Source: Leisingera sp. M658 (lineage in GTDB: Bacteria; Pseudomonadota; Alphaproteobacteria; Rhodobacterales; Rhodobacteraceae). Taken from it: a stretch of DNA of 64,000 nt. Shown in pieces: positions 29,908 to 39,598 of this stretch. The notes beneath the pieces are model-generated. The model was not told the origin of the DNA, searched no databases, and saw only the letters and a list, made by a program, of their open reading frames with translations. Position numbers and translations under genes: made by a program. Position 1 is the first letter of the stretch; each line of letters starts with the position of its first letter. The stretch is from NCBI RefSeq assembly GCF_025144145.1, contig NZ_CP083546.1, positions 2,124,501 to 2,188,500 on the forward strand, written 5' to 3'.

Positions 29908-31257
29908 TCAGCAGAACAAATCATTGCCAAGCGCAAACACCATCAGCGACAGCACAATGGCAATGCCAAGCGACATCAGCACCCGCACCGCCCGGTCACT
30001 GGGCGGACGGCCTGCCACGGCCTCGTAGGCGTAGAACATCAGATGGCCGCCATCCAGCGCAGGCACCGGGAACAGGTTCAGCAAGCCCACGGCCGTCGAC
30101 AGCACCGCAATGAAGCGGATGAAGCTCTCGGCCCCCTGGCTGGCCATCGCGCCCGAAGTTTCGGCAATGCCGATCGGCCCGGACAGGTTGCAGGTGCTGA
30201 TGGCGCCGGTGATCATATGCTTCAGCCCCGACAACGAGGTCTCCACCACAGCCCAAACCTGATAGGTTCCCGCCGCCAAAGAGGCGCCGAAGCCTGCGGA
30301 TTCTGTTGCCGGTTCAAAGGCCAGGCCGCCAATAATGCCGATCCGCCAGCGGGTGGCAAAACCGCCATCCGGCTGCGGCTCGTCGGTGCGGCGCGGCGCT
30401 AGAGCCATTTCGACCTGCTGGCCGTCCCGCCAGACGTCCAGCACCAGCACTTTGCCGTCCGCGGCCTCAACGTGCGTCTTGAGCTGGTCAAAGGACACAA
30501 CCGGCGCGCCATTCATCGCCAGGATCACGTCTTCCGGCTGCAATCCTGCATCTGCGGCTGCACTGCGCGGCACCACACCGCGCACATAGGGCGGATAAAG
30601 ATACGGTCCGCTGACGCTGATTTCAGTACCGTCGCGGCGCACTTGATAGTCCAGCGGCTGCTCTTGCGGCAGGGCCTCGCGGAAGGCTTCCCAGGCATCG
30701 GGATCGGTATAGCTTGGCACCGCAATTCCGCCTGCTGCAATCAGCTCATCTCCCTGCTGCAGCCCGCTTTCGACCCCCGGCAGCGGCGCCAGCGCGCCAA
30801 TGGTCAGCGGGTCGCGCATGATGCCTTGGGACATGGCAACTGCGGTAAAGATGATCGCCGACATCACAAAGTTGAACACCGGGCCTGCAGCCACCGTTGC
30901 GGTCCGGGCCCACAACGGTGCGCCATGCATGGTGCGGCGCAGGGCTGCCGGATCGTCCGCGGCGGCTTCCATAGCACCGGCATCCTTGCCCGAGGCTGCA
31001 TCAGCATCACCAAGGAATTTCACATAGCCGCCAAACGGCAGCGCTGCGACCTGCCAGCGGGTGCCGTGTTTGTCCACCCGGCTCCACAGCACCGGGCCAA
31101 ACCCCAGCGAGAACACCTCCGCGTGGATTCCCGACCAGCGGCCAACAATGTAGTGGCCGTATTCATGCACTGCCACAATCACCGACAAGGCGATGACAAA
31201 GCTGGCAATCGTATAAAGAAAACCGCCAAACTGCGGGACAAAAGCAAGTACGTCCAA
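29908..31257 (-). CDS. rseP: Site-2 zinc metalloprotease RseP
   Basis: 449 residues, a polytopic inner-membrane protease that cuts membrane segments of anti-sigma factors and remnant signal peptides. The zinc-binding HEYGH lies in the first transmembrane helix (VIAVHEYGHYIVGRWSG), the third ligand in the LDGGHLMFY segment, and a PDZ domain in the middle (EDVILAMNGAPVVSFDQL). It starts four bases after dxr, within the frr-uppS-cdsA-dxr-rseP operon. Confidence 0.95.
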   Translation of the reverse strand: MDVLAFVPQFGGFLYTIASFVIALSVIVAVHEYGHYIVGRWSGIHAEVFSLGFGPVLWSRVDKHGTRWQVAALPFGGYVKFLGDADAASGKDAGAMEAAADDPAALRRTMHGAPLWARTATVAAGPVFNFVMSAIIFTAVAMSQGIMRDPLTIGALAPLPGVESGLQQGDELIAAGGIAVPSYTDPDAWEAFREALPQEQPLDYQVRRDGTEISVSGPYLYPPYVRGVVPRSAAADAGLQPEDVILAMNGAPVVSFDQLKTHVEAADGKVLVLDVWRDGQQVEMALAPRRTDEPQPDGGFATRWRIGIIGGLAFEPATESAGFGASLAAGTYQVWAVVETSLSGLKHMITGAISTCNLSGPIGIAETSGAMASQGAESFIRFIAVLSTAVGLLNLFPVPALDGGHLMFYAYEAVAGRPPSDRAVRVLMSLGIAIVLSLMVFALGNDLFC

Positions 31258-31261
31258 AGAT

Positions 31262-32434
31262 CTACCCTATGCGTTCTTCTGCGGCGCGTGCCGCCTGTTG
31301 CCGGGCGAGATGGTCGACCCGGGTCACGTTATCAAGTGTCATTGCGGCATCAATGAGGTCACGTTCCGCTGACATGCGCTCCAACGCGGTCTCGGTGACG
31401 GCCGCCATATCAGTGAACCGGATGCGGCCTGCGATGAAGTCATCCAGCGCCTGTTCCTTGGCGCCGTTGAAGGCTGCGCCCATCATGCCGCCACGGGCCA
31501 TCACATCATAGGCCAGGTGCAGCGCCGGATAGCGGGCCGGGTCCGGTGCGCGGAAATTCAGTTGGCCGATGCGGGCCAGATCCAGCCGCTCCACCGGCAG
31601 TTCCTGGCGTTCCGGCCAATGCAGCGCGTATCCGATGGCGTGGCGCATGTCCGGCGCGCCCAGATGCGCCATCAGCGCACCGTCATTGAAGCCAACCAGC
31701 GCATGGACCAGCGATTCGGGATGCACCAGCACCTCGATCTGTTCAGGCCGGACACCGAAGTATTCCCGGGTTTCAATAACTTCCAGCGCTTTATTGAACA
31801 TGGACGCGCTGTCGATGGTGATCCGCTGACCCATGTCCCAATTGGGATGCGAGGACGCCTGCGCCAGGCTTGCACCTGGCAGGTCCTCCAGCGGCCAGTC
31901 CCGGAATGCCCCGCCGGACGCGGTGATGATGATCCGCTCAACTGCACCGATGTCTTCGCCCGCCAGCCCCTGGAACACCGCCGAATGCTCGCTGTCCACC
32001 GGCAGCAGCCGGGCGCCGTGCGCCGCCGCTGTCTCCAGCAGCAACCGGCCGGCGCAAACCAGAGATTCCTTGTTGGCCAGCGCCAGTGTGGTGCCGTGTT
32101 TCAGCGCCTCCAACCCCGGAGCCAGACCAGCCGCGCCCACAATGGCCGACATGATCCAATCCGCGGGGCGCGCAGCAGCCTCAACCAGCGCCGCCTGCCC
32201 TGCTGCGGCCTCGACGCCGGTCCCTTCCAGCGCCGCGCGCAGATCCGGCAGGCGGTTGTCATAAGCAGTCACAGCAACATCAGCCCGCAGCGCAACAGCG
32301 TCTTCGGCCAGCCGCGCGATATTGGCGCCGCCGGTCAGCGCCACAACATCATAAGCGTCCGGCGCGCGGCGGATCAGATCAATGGTGTTCTGGCCAATCG
32401 AGCCCGTCGCGCCGAAAATCGAGACTTTCCGCAT
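31262..32434 (-). CDS. dxr: 1-deoxy-D-xylulose 5-phosphate reductoisomerase
   Basis: 390 residues. It makes MEP, the first committed step of non-mevalonate isoprenoid synthesis. NADPH site SIFGATGSIGQNTIDLI at the N-terminus; metal- and substrate-binding PVDSEHSAVFQ and the ITASGGAFRDW loop; HPNWDMGQRITIDSASMFNKALE further on. It lies 16 bases after cdsA and four before rseP, the standard order. Confidence 0.96.
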   Translation of the reverse strand: MRKVSIFGATGSIGQNTIDLIRRAPDAYDVVALTGGANIARLAEDAVALRADVAVTAYDNRLPDLRAALEGTGVEAAAGQAALVEAAARPADWIMSAIVGAAGLAPGLEALKHGTTLALANKESLVCAGRLLLETAAAHGARLLPVDSEHSAVFQGLAGEDIGAVERIIITASGGAFRDWPLEDLPGASLAQASSHPNWDMGQRITIDSASMFNKALEVIETREYFGVRPEQIEVLVHPESLVHALVGFNDGALMAHLGAPDMRHAIGYALHWPERQELPVERLDLARIGQLNFRAPDPARYPALHLAYDVMARGGMMGAAFNGAKEQALDDFIAGRIRFTDMAAVTETALERMSAERDLIDAAMTLDNVTRVDHLARQQAARAAEERIG

Positions 32435-32450
32435 AGTTTTTCCTGTCTGG

Positions 32451-33227
32451 TTATCCCCAGAGGGCGGTCACGGCCAGGAACATCGCCGCAGCCCCCAGCA
32501 TCCCGTCGAACCGGTCGAACAGCCCGCCATGGCCGGGAATCAGCCCGCTGGAATCCTTGACGCCCATCTTCCGCTTCAGTGCGCTTTCGGCCACGTCGCC
32601 CGCCTGGCTGGCCATCGACAGCAGCACCGACAGCACCACAATGCCATAGCCCAGCCCCATCTGCCCGGCAAAACCCGCGCCCACGACAGCAGCTGCCAGC
32701 CAGCCAGCCGCGGTGCCGCTCCAGGTTTTCTTGGGGCTGACACGCGGCCAAAACTTTGGCCCGCCGATCGCCTTGCCGGCAAAGTAGCCCGCGATATCAG
32801 TTGCCACCACAATGCCGATCAGCCACAGCATCCAGGCCACACCCATCTGGCCGCGCAGCCAGATAAAGCCGAAACCCGCCAGCAGAACCCACAAGGCAAA
32901 GCCGGTGAAATACTGCCGCCGTTCGCTGATCTGGCCGAACCCTGCCGCCACAGGGGCCGCCAAGACCGGCAGCACCCAAAGCACCGGCAGGAACGACGCC
33001 AGCAGTACGGCAACGGCAGAGATTGCACCAAGCTGCAGCGCAGTGCCGCTGCGCGCAGGCTGAAGCATCCGCACCAGTTCCCACACCATGCCGCCGCTGC
33101 ACAGCGCAATCAGCACATCAAACACCAGCCCGCCGGCCCACACGGCATATCCGCCCGCGGCCACCATCACCACAGCAGACAAGGCCCGCGGCAGCAGGTC
33201 CGCCCAGCGGCCCTTGGCGGCACTCAT
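32451..33227 (-). CDS. cdsA: Phosphatidate cytidylyltransferase
   Basis: 258 residues with about seven membrane segments. It converts phosphatidate and CTP to CDP-diacylglycerol. The C-terminal family signature is intact (SALKRKMGVKDSSGLIPG, then HGGLFDRFDG). Its start overlaps the uppS stop by four bases. Confidence 0.93.
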   Translation of the reverse strand: MSAAKGRWADLLPRALSAVVMVAAGGYAVWAGGLVFDVLIALCSGGMVWELVRMLQPARSGTALQLGAISAVAVLLASFLPVLWVLPVLAAPVAAGFGQISERRQYFTGFALWVLLAGFGFIWLRGQMGVAWMLWLIGIVVATDIAGYFAGKAIGGPKFWPRVSPKKTWSGTAAGWLAAAVVGAGFAGQMGLGYGIVVLSVLLSMASQAGDVAESALKRKMGVKDSSGLIPGHGGLFDRFDGMLGAAAMFLAVTALWG

Positions 33228-33982
33228 GTTTTGACGGCCCCGAACCGGCGGTCGCGGCTGCCATAGCTATTGCAAAGCCTCGCCAGCTCTTCGCCGGAGA
33301 AATCCGGCCACAGCGTGTCGATGAACTCATATTCCGCATAGGCCGATTGCCACAGCAGAAAGTTCGAGATCCGCGCCTCGCCGCTGGTGCGGATCACCAG
33401 ATCCGGATCCGGCAGCACATGGGTGTCCAGATACCGCGGCAGGGTTTCTTCATCGACTTTGGCGGGATCCAGCCGGCCATCCGCCACATCCTGCGCCAGC
33501 CGTTTGGTGGCGCGGGCAACCTCATCACGGCCGCCGTAGTTCAACGCGATGGTCAGCTGGGTGCCGTCGTTGCCTTCGGTCTTCTGTTCCAGCTTGTCCA
33601 TCAGGTCGATCAGCTTGGCATCCAGCCGAACCCGGTCGCCGATAAAGCGCACCCGGACATCTTTTTCGGCCAAAGCGTTCATTTCCTTGGAAATGTAACG
33701 CCGGAACAGGCTCATCAGGCCTGCGACCTCGGTCTGGGTGCGTTTCCAGTTCTCGGTCGAAAAGGCAAAGATAGTCAGGTATTTCACGCCCAGACTTGGG
33801 CAGCACTCGACAACTTCACGCACCCGGCGCGCGCCGGCATGGTGGCCGAACAGCCGCGGCCGCCCGCGGGCCTGGGCCCAGCGGCCATTGCCGTCCATGA
33901 TGATAGCCACATGACGCGGGCCGGAACGGACCGCCGGAGACTCTCCGGCGGCGCTCAATTGCGGATTTGCATCTCCTGGCAT
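33224..33982 (-). CDS. uppS: Undecaprenyl diphosphate synthase (cis-prenyltransferase)
   Basis: 252 residues. It condenses FPP with IPP to form undecaprenyl diphosphate, the carrier lipid for peptidoglycan and O-antigen. HVAIIMDGNGRWAQARG contains the catalytic Asp; GARRVREVVE, TIFAFSTENWKR and the C-terminal SEARISNFLLWQSAYAE and WPDF segments follow. It lies eight bases after frr. Confidence 0.95.
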   Translation of the reverse strand: MPGDANPQLSAAGESPAVRSGPRHVAIIMDGNGRWAQARGRPRLFGHHAGARRVREVVECCPSLGVKYLTIFAFSTENWKRTQTEVAGLMSLFRRYISKEMNALAEKDVRVRFIGDRVRLDAKLIDLMDKLEQKTEGNDGTQLTIALNYGGRDEVARATKRLAQDVADGRLDPAKVDEETLPRYLDTHVLPDPDLVIRTSGEARISNFLLWQSAYAEYEFIDTLWPDFSGEELARLCNSYGSRDRRFGAVKT

Positions 33983-33990
33983 ACTGCCGG

Positions 33991-34554
33991 TCAGACCTGC
34001 ATAATTTCGGCTTGCTTGGTCTCAAGCGCCTCATCCACGGCCTTGATCATCTTGTCGGTCAGCTCCTGCACTTCGGCTTCCCAGAACTTCTGATCGTCTT
34101 CCGACATGCCGTCGGCCTTGGCCTTCTTGATCTGGTCCATGCCGTCGCGGCGCACGTTGCGGATCGATACCCGGCCATGCTCGGCATATTGCCCGGCAAC
34201 TTTGGTCAGCTCGCGGCGGCGTTCCTCGTTCAGCTCCGGAATCGGCAGCATGATGATGGTGCCATTAAGCTGCGGGTTGATCCCCAGCCCGGATTCGCGG
34301 ATTGCCTTTTCGACCTTGCCGACCAGGCCCTTATCCCAGACGTTGATGGTGACCATGCGCGGTTCGGGCACGTTCACGGTGCCGACCTGGTTGATCGGCG
34401 TCATCGAGCCATAGGCATCCACCATCACCGGCTCCAGCATCGAGCCAGAGGCCCGGCCGGTGCGCAAGGACGCGAATTCGGTCCGCAGGTTGGCCATGGC
34501 ACCGTCCATACGGCGCTTCAGGTCGTCGGTATCCAGTTCAAAATCATCAGACAT
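33991..34554 (-). CDS. frr: Ribosome recycling factor
   Basis: 187 residues, standard length. It splits post-termination ribosomes with EF-G. It shows [14 protein letters not shown], the PLNQV-type loop ([26 protein letters not shown]), and the ISIRN-like [12 protein letters not shown] stretch of the RRF fold. First gene of the operon that runs into uppS and cdsA; the 264-base gap upstream holds the pyrH terminator and presumably the frr promoter, with no further gene. Confidence 0.96.
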   Translation of the reverse strand: MSDDFELDTDDLKRRMDGAMANLRTEFASLRTGRASGSMLEPVMVDAYGSMTPINQVGTVNVPEPRMVTINVWDKGLVGKVEKAIRESGLGINPQLNGTIIMLPIPELNEERRRELTKVAGQYAEHGRVSIRNVRRDGMDQIKKAKADGMSEDDQKFWEAEVQELTDKMIKAVDEALETKQAEIMQV

Positions 34555-34763
34555 TCTGCTCTCTCCCCTTATCTGAGGCGGTCTTCCCTTGGCTCATAAG
34601 CCATTGGAAGGCTGATGTATAGCGATGTCGGCCAGGATTTGCCGCCGCCGGGATTGCATATTGCCCCTTGCCGGTCTCCCCTGTCATCCAGGAAATTTAG
34701 TCTGCATTCCGGTGATTTCACGGAATTGCCCTGCCTCGCCAAGGGATCTGCCCCGGCCAGACA

Positions 34764-34794
34764 CAAAAAAACGCGGACTTCAAAGGGCCCGCGT
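34764..34794 (-). terminator. Intrinsic terminator of pyrH
   Basis: On the minus strand ACGCGG pairs with CCGCGT around a 12-base loop and is followed by T7. It lies 24 bases after the pyrH stop. Confidence 0.8.
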
Positions 34795-34818
34795 CTTTCC
34801 TTAATCTCTGATCAGGGA

Positions 34819-35568
34819 TTAGCCGTGAACCTTGGTATAGGTGCCTTTGCCGGCCAGGATGCCGCGGAAGCCGCCCGGCTCATCCAGCGGGAACACGATC
34901 AACGGCAGATTGTTGTCACGCGCCAGCGCAATGGCCGAGGCATCCATCACCTTCAGCCGTTTGGCAAAGACTTCGTCATAGCTGATCTCGTCATAACGGA
35001 CGGCGTCGGCATGTTCTTTGGGGTCTTTGTCATAGACGCCATCAACCCCGTTCTTGCCCATAAAGATTGCCTCGCAGGCCATTTCATTGGCCCGCAGGGT
35101 GGCGGCGGTGTCGGTGGTAAAATACGGGTTGCCGGTGCCCGCCGCAAAGATGCAGACCCGCTTTTTCTCCAGGTGGCGCACAGCGCGGCGGCGGATATAG
35201 GGTTCGGCCACCTCATCCATGCGGATCGCCGAGATCACCCGGGTGAAAACCCCCAGTTCTTCCAGCGCCGACTGCATGCCAAGCGCGTTCATCACGGTTG
35301 CCAGCATCCCCATGTAATCAGCGGTGGTGCGTTCCATGCCCTGGGCGGACCCGGACAGACCGCGGAAGATATTGCCGCCGCCGATCACCATGCAAATCTC
35401 AACGCCCATCTCCTGCACCGATTTCACTTCGCGGGCGATGCGCTGCACGGTCGGCGGATGCAGGCCGAACCCCTGATCGCCCATCAATGCCTCGCCCGAA
35501 ATTTTCAGCATGACGCGTTTATAGGCGGCGGCCGGATGCAGCTCCGGCTTGTCTTGCGGTTGAGGCAT
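34819..35568 (-). CDS. pyrH: UMP kinase
   Basis: 249 residues. It phosphorylates UMP to UDP. The amino-acid-kinase fold shows [21 protein letters not shown], and [20 protein letters not shown] at the nucleotide site. It has its own terminator, so it may be separable from frr. Divergent from miaA, with 129 bases between starts; rpsB and tsf are not adjacent. Confidence 0.95.
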   Translation of the reverse strand: MPQPQDKPELHPAAAYKRVMLKISGEALMGDQGFGLHPPTVQRIAREVKSVQEMGVEICMVIGGGNIFRGLSGSAQGMERTTADYMGMLATVMNALGMQSALEELGVFTRVISAIRMDEVAEPYIRRRAVRHLEKKRVCIFAAGTGNPYFTTDTAATLRANEMACEAIFMGKNGVDGVYDKDPKEHADAVRYDEISYDEVFAKRLKVMDASAIALARDNNLPLIVFPLDEPGGFRGILAGKGTYTKVHG

Positions 35569-35697
35569 GTTGCGCTCCAGAAGATGTGAGGGTTAGTTTG
35601 CGCGCAAAATGAAGCAAATCGCCGCCGGTTTCAATCCGCGCAGCGCGCTTTCCGCACAGTTTTGCGGAACTGGACTTAAGAGACGGAACACGCCTGA

Positions 35698-36558
35698 ATG
35701 AACCTGCCTGACATCAACCCGGATCTGCCTGTGCTGATTGCCGGCCCCACCGCTTCGGGAAAGTCCGCGCTGGCGCTGGAGATTGCCGCGCGGCAGGGCG
35801 GCATCATCGTCAATGCCGATGCCAGCCAGGTCTATGATTGCTGGCGGGTGATCACCGCCCGCCCTTCGGCTGAGGAAGAAGCGCAAGCGCCTCACGCGCT
35901 CTACGGGCACATGCCCTATGATGCGGATTATTCCGCCGGCCATTGGCTGCGCGAGGTGCTGGAGCTGCTGAAAGGGCCCGAACGGATGATCATCACCGGC
36001 GGCACTGGCCTTTACTTCACCGCCCTGACCGAAGGCATGGCAGACATTCCTACCACCCCGCCCGAGGTCCGCGCCAAAGGCGACAGCTTGCCCCTTGAGG
36101 CGCTGCTGGCAGAGCTGGACCCTAAGACCGCCTCCCGCATTGATCTGCAGAACCGGGCCAGGGTGCAGCGCGCCTGGGAAGTGCTGAAGGCCACCGGCCG
36201 CCCGCTGGCCGGCTGGCAGGATGACACCCCCGCCCCGGCGCTGCCGCTGTCCGGCTGCACTGCATTGGTGCTGAACTCAGAGAAATCCTGGCTGGAGGCC
36301 CGCATCCGCAAGCGCTTTGGCCAGATGCTGGATCAAGGCGCCATGGCTGAGATCGGCGCGATGCAGGACCGCTATGACCCCGCCCTGCCGTCCTGCAAGG
36401 CGATCGGGGTTCCGGAATTGATGGCCTACGGCCAGGGCCGGATTTCGCTGGCCGAGGCAGAAGAACGCGCGGCCATCGCCACCCGGCGGTTTGCCAAGCG
36501 TCAGCGCAGCTGGTTCCGCGCCCGCATGAAAGACTGGCAGCAGGTGGCCCTGGCCTGA
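35698..36558 (+). CDS. miaA: tRNA dimethylallyltransferase
   Basis: 286 residues. It adds a dimethylallyl group to A37 of tRNAs reading UNN codons. P-loop [14 protein letters not shown], the [19 protein letters not shown] motif, [12 protein letters not shown], and the substrate-tunnel stretch are present; the C-terminal [14 protein letters not shown] matches the family. The usual Asp in the DxR context after ARP is replaced by other residues, as in related alphaproteobacteria. Divergent from pyrH. Confidence 0.93.
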   Translation: MNLPDINPDLPVLIAGPTASGKSALALEIAARQGGIIVNADASQVYDCWRVITARPSAEEEAQAPHALYGHMPYDADYSAGHWLREVLELLKGPERMIITGGTGLYFTALTEGMADIPTTPPEVRAKGDSLPLEALLAELDPKTASRIDLQNRARVQRAWEVLKATGRPLAGWQDDTPAPALPLSGCTALVLNSEKSWLEARIRKRFGQMLDQGAMAEIGAMQDRYDPALPSCKAIGVPELMAYGQGRISLAEAEERAAIATRRFAKRQRSWFRARMKDWQQVALA

Positions 36559-36698
36559 CCGCCGCCGCGCGGACAGCCAGCAGGCACAAACCCTAAAAAT
36601 TTATACGTTTTCGGTGCCGGCCGGCGAAAACTTGCCAGAATCAGGGATTCATGCCCTGTTGCAGCAGATCGTATTTGTTCCTGCGCTTAAGATACCTG

Positions 36699-37511
36699 AT
36701 GCCATTTGATCCGACCCTGTCCGGCGACATTCACGCCGCCCCCTTGTCCAGGCTTGCCCCCGATGGCGCCTGGCAGACCGGGTTGGCGCATACCCGCCGC
36801 GAACACCTGCTGATCTGGATCACCCGCGGACAGGGGCGCATCTGTGTCAATGGCGCACAGCGCGGCTTTGGCCCCTACAGCGCCATCTTCCTTCCGGCCG
36901 GCACGCTGTGGTCCGCCGAATTCACCCGCCAGTGCCTGGGACAGGTTCTGTCGGTATCCGGCCCGCTGCCGCTGCCGTTTCCGGAAACGCCGGTCCAGAA
37001 GCGGTTCGCCAGCCTTCAGGACCAGGCCAGGCTGACCGCCCTGTTCGAAGCCATCAGCCGCGAGCAGAACGCGCAGGAGCTGCTCTGGCACCGCTCCGTT
37101 CAGGCCCATTGCGAACTGGCCGCCATTGCCTTGCACCGGCAACCGGAGCCCGCCGGACGGACTGCCCGGCAGACCGCAGCGCAGCGCCTGTGCCAGGCCT
37201 ACTGCCTCCGCATCGCCGAACTGCCCGGCACCCAGGCCGCCATGGCCGATCACGCGGCCGCACTGAAGGTCACGCCAACCCACCTGACGCGGGTCTGCAA
37301 GGCCGAGACCGGCAAGACCGCCGCAGCCCTGCTGACCGAGCGCCAGCTGCACGCCGCGCGCACGCTGCTGATCAGCTCTGAGCTGCCCATCCGCGACATC
37401 GCTGCTCATCTGGGGTTTGGCAGCGCCGCCTACTTTACCCGCTTCATCTCCCAGCACGCCGGTCAAACCCCCAGCGCAGTGCGCAAAGCCGCCCGCAAGA
37501 AGTCACAATAG
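36699..37511 (+). CDS. AraC-family transcriptional regulator
   Basis: 270 residues from ATG 36699; an earlier in-frame ATG at 36651 has a better AGGG but adds an implausible Cys/Arg-rich leader. The N-terminal half is a cupin-like sensor (RGQGRICVNGAQRGFGPYSAIFLPAG); the C-terminal half carries both AraC helix-turn-helix units (HAAALKVTPTHLTRVCKAETG and IRDIAAHLGFGSAAYFTRFISQHAGQTPSAVR). The ligand is unknown. It could control the ABC importer 300 bases downstream, but nothing in the sequence proves it. Confidence 0.9.
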   Translation: MPFDPTLSGDIHAAPLSRLAPDGAWQTGLAHTRREHLLIWITRGQGRICVNGAQRGFGPYSAIFLPAGTLWSAEFTRQCLGQVLSVSGPLPLPFPETPVQKRFASLQDQARLTALFEAISREQNAQELLWHRSVQAHCELAAIALHRQPEPAGRTARQTAAQRLCQAYCLRIAELPGTQAAMADHAAALKVTPTHLTRVCKAETGKTAAALLTERQLHAARTLLISSELPIRDIAAHLGFGSAAYFTRFISQHAGQTPSAVRKAARKKSQ

Positions 37512-37811
37512 TTTGATCCGCTTGCAGATTCTTGCATGTTTTCCAGCAAGTGCGGAATTCACCCCGGTTACTGGGCAGTTTTGAACAGTATTCAGTAGCA
37601 TACCGTTTCAATTCGGGAAAACGACACCCCGAATGTCGTAATTTTACCTTCAAACGCCGAAACTGTGCATTGACGAAACGGCATATCTCTGCCCGAATAC
37701 AGCCATGGGGAAACTTTAATCCAAAACGCTAAACAAAAACGCCCGGCACACCGCCGGGCCAAAATCCGTTTCGCAAGACAAATGACCAAACGGGATAACA
37801 GGGAGACCTAA
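37512..37811. promoter_or_regulatory. AT-rich leader of the peptide ABC operon
   Basis: The 300 bases between the AraC gene and the binding-protein gene contain no coding sequence. GCCCGG-CACACCG-CCGGGC at 37741-37759 forms a hairpin. On the minus strand it would look like a terminator (followed by GTTTTTG), but no minus-strand gene ends here, so it is more likely a leader structure of the plus-strand operon. No definite promoter was assigned. Confidence 0.35.
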
Positions 37812-39476
37812 ATGACCAACGACACAATCAACGGAGCACCGGTACACTGGGCCGCCAAGATGCACGCCGGAGAAGTGCTGGATGGCAAGCTCGACCGCCG
37901 CGAGTTCCTGACCCGCGCCACCGCGCTTGGTGTGACCGCAACGGCTGCCTATGGCATGATCGGCATGGCCGCACCGGTACAAGCTGCTGAAGAGAAAAAG
38001 CAGGGCGGAACCCTGCGTATCCAGACCGAAGTCCGCCCGCTGAAGGATCCGCGCACATTTGACTGGTCGCAGATGGCCAACAAGACCCGCGGCACCATCG
38101 AATATCTGGTTGAATACAATAATGACGGCTCCTTTACCGGCATGCTGCTGGAAAGCTGGGAAGTCAACGAGGACGCAACCGTCTACACGCTGAACGTCCG
38201 CAAAGGCGTCAAGTGGAACAACGGCGACGACTTCACCGCCGAAGACGTGGCCCGCAACATTGCAGGCTGGTGCGACAAGTCGCTGGAAGGCAACTCGATG
38301 GCCGGCCGTTTTGCGACCCTGATCGACGCGGACTCCGGCCAGGCGATTGAAGGCGGCATCGAAGTGGTCGATAGCCACACCGTGAAGCTGAACCTGCCGA
38401 ATTCCGACATTTCGCTGATCGCGGGCATGTCGGATTACCCGGCGGCGATTGTTCACGCGTCCTTCCAGACCAATGATTTCCTGTCCAACGTCGGCACCGG
38501 CCCTTTCCTGCTGACCGAACTGGAAGTGGGCGTGAAGTCGACCCTGGAGCGCAACGACAACCACACCTGGTGGGGCGAAGCGATTTACGGCAAGCCCGCT
38601 TTGGACCGTATCGAATACGTCGATTTCGGCACCGACCCGTCGTCCTGGCTGGCCGCGCTGGAATCCGACGAAGTCGACATGCTTTATGAATCGGTTGGTG
38701 AATTCATCGACGTGATGGACGGTCTCGGCTACAAGAAATCCGAAGTTGTCACCATGTCTTCGATTGTGATCCGCACCAACCAGCTGGCAGAAATCGACGG
38801 CAAGAAGCCCTATGCTGACAAACGCGTCCGCCAGGCGATCCAGATGGCTGTCGACAACTCCGTCTGTCTTGAACTGGGCTATGGCGGCCGCGGCGAGCCA
38901 GCCGAAAACCACCATGTCGGTCCGATCCATCCGGAATATGCCGAACTGCCGCCGCAGAAGGTTGATCCGGCCGGCGCCAAGGCGCTGATGGAAGAAGCCG
39001 GCATGATGGATTTCGAGCATGAAATCCTGTCGATTGACGACGACTGGCGCCGGAACACCACCGATGCCGTGGCCGCACAGCTGCGCGACGCAGGCTTCAA
39101 GGTCAAGCGGACCGTTTTGCCCGGCTCGACCTTTTGGAACGACTGGGTGAAGTACCCATTCTCCTCGACCAACTGGAACCACCGCCCGCTGGGTGTGCAA
39201 ATCTGGGCCCTCGCCTATAAGTCCGGCGAAGCCTGGAACGAATTCGGTTGGGAAAACGCTGAATTCGACGCCCTGCTGGAAGAAGCTTTGTCGATCGCCG
39301 ACGCCGACAAGCGCCGCGAGATCTCTGCCAAGGGCCAGGCGCTGATCCAGGAAGAAGGCGTTACCATCCAGCCTTACTGGCGTTCGTTGTACCGCCACAT
39401 GCGCGAGGGCGTTGTCGGCGCGGATATGCACGTCGCCTTCGAGCACCATCACTACAAATGGGGCTGGGCTGCATAA
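37812..39476 (+). CDS. Tat-exported ABC transporter solute-binding protein, peptide family (SBP_bac_5)
   Basis: 554 residues. The N-terminus has a twin-arginine motif ([13 protein letters not shown], residues ~30-42) and a hydrophobic run ending in APVQAA, so export through Tat is expected. The mature part has the DppA/OppA-type layout: [41 protein letters not shown]. It delivers peptides or other oligomeric or cyclic solutes to the permeases encoded next. The operon (37812-44067) is complete. A strong hairpin follows the gene. Confidence 0.93.
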   Translation: MTNDTINGAPVHWAAKMHAGEVLDGKLDRREFLTRATALGVTATAAYGMIGMAAPVQAAEEKKQGGTLRIQTEVRPLKDPRTFDWSQMANKTRGTIEYLVEYNNDGSFTGMLLESWEVNEDATVYTLNVRKGVKWNNGDDFTAEDVARNIAGWCDKSLEGNSMAGRFATLIDADSGQAIEGGIEVVDSHTVKLNLPNSDISLIAGMSDYPAAIVHASFQTNDFLSNVGTGPFLLTELEVGVKSTLERNDNHTWWGEAIYGKPALDRIEYVDFGTDPSSWLAALESDEVDMLYESVGEFIDVMDGLGYKKSEVVTMSSIVIRTNQLAEIDGKKPYADKRVRQAIQMAVDNSVCLELGYGGRGEPAENHHVGPIHPEYAELPPQKVDPAGAKALMEEAGMMDFEHEILSIDDDWRRNTTDAVAAQLRDAGFKVKRTVLPGSTFWNDWVKYPFSSTNWNHRPLGVQIWALAYKSGEAWNEFGWENAEFDALLEEALSIADADKRREISAKGQALIQEEGVTIQPYWRSLYRHMREGVVGADMHVAFEHHHYKWGWAA

Positions 39477-39504
39477 GCAAAGCCCTAACAGGCTCCCGGC
39501 ACCC

Positions 39505-39531
39505 GCACCGCCCCGGATGGGGCGGTGCTTT
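39505..39531 (+). terminator. Intercistronic hairpin after the binding-protein gene
   Basis: GCACCGCCCC-GGAT-GGGGCGGTGC is a perfect 10-bp stem followed by TTTCC. The short T-run suggests partial termination or 3' stabilisation, giving more binding protein than permease. Confidence 0.7.
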
Positions 39532-39598
39532 CCAGCTAAGATGATAAGAGACCCGCACCTGCAGCCGGGTCCGATCCGCCAGACTGACAGGGGACCCC

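Noticed and set aside
27230-30028. A 932-codon open frame on the plus strand opposite bamA
   Set aside because: It is the antisense shadow of bamA in high-GC DNA. It lacks domain-like sequence, has no ribosome-binding site and runs opposite to a protein with complete family features.
37734-37759. A strong terminator-like hairpin on the minus strand upstream of the peptide ABC operon
   Set aside because: No minus-strand gene ends here, so it was recorded as a leader structure rather than a terminator.
37716-39452. A 578-codon minus-strand frame opposite the peptide-binding protein gene
   Set aside because: The plus strand encodes a full Tat-exported SBP_bac_5 protein; the minus frame shows only codon-bias reflection.
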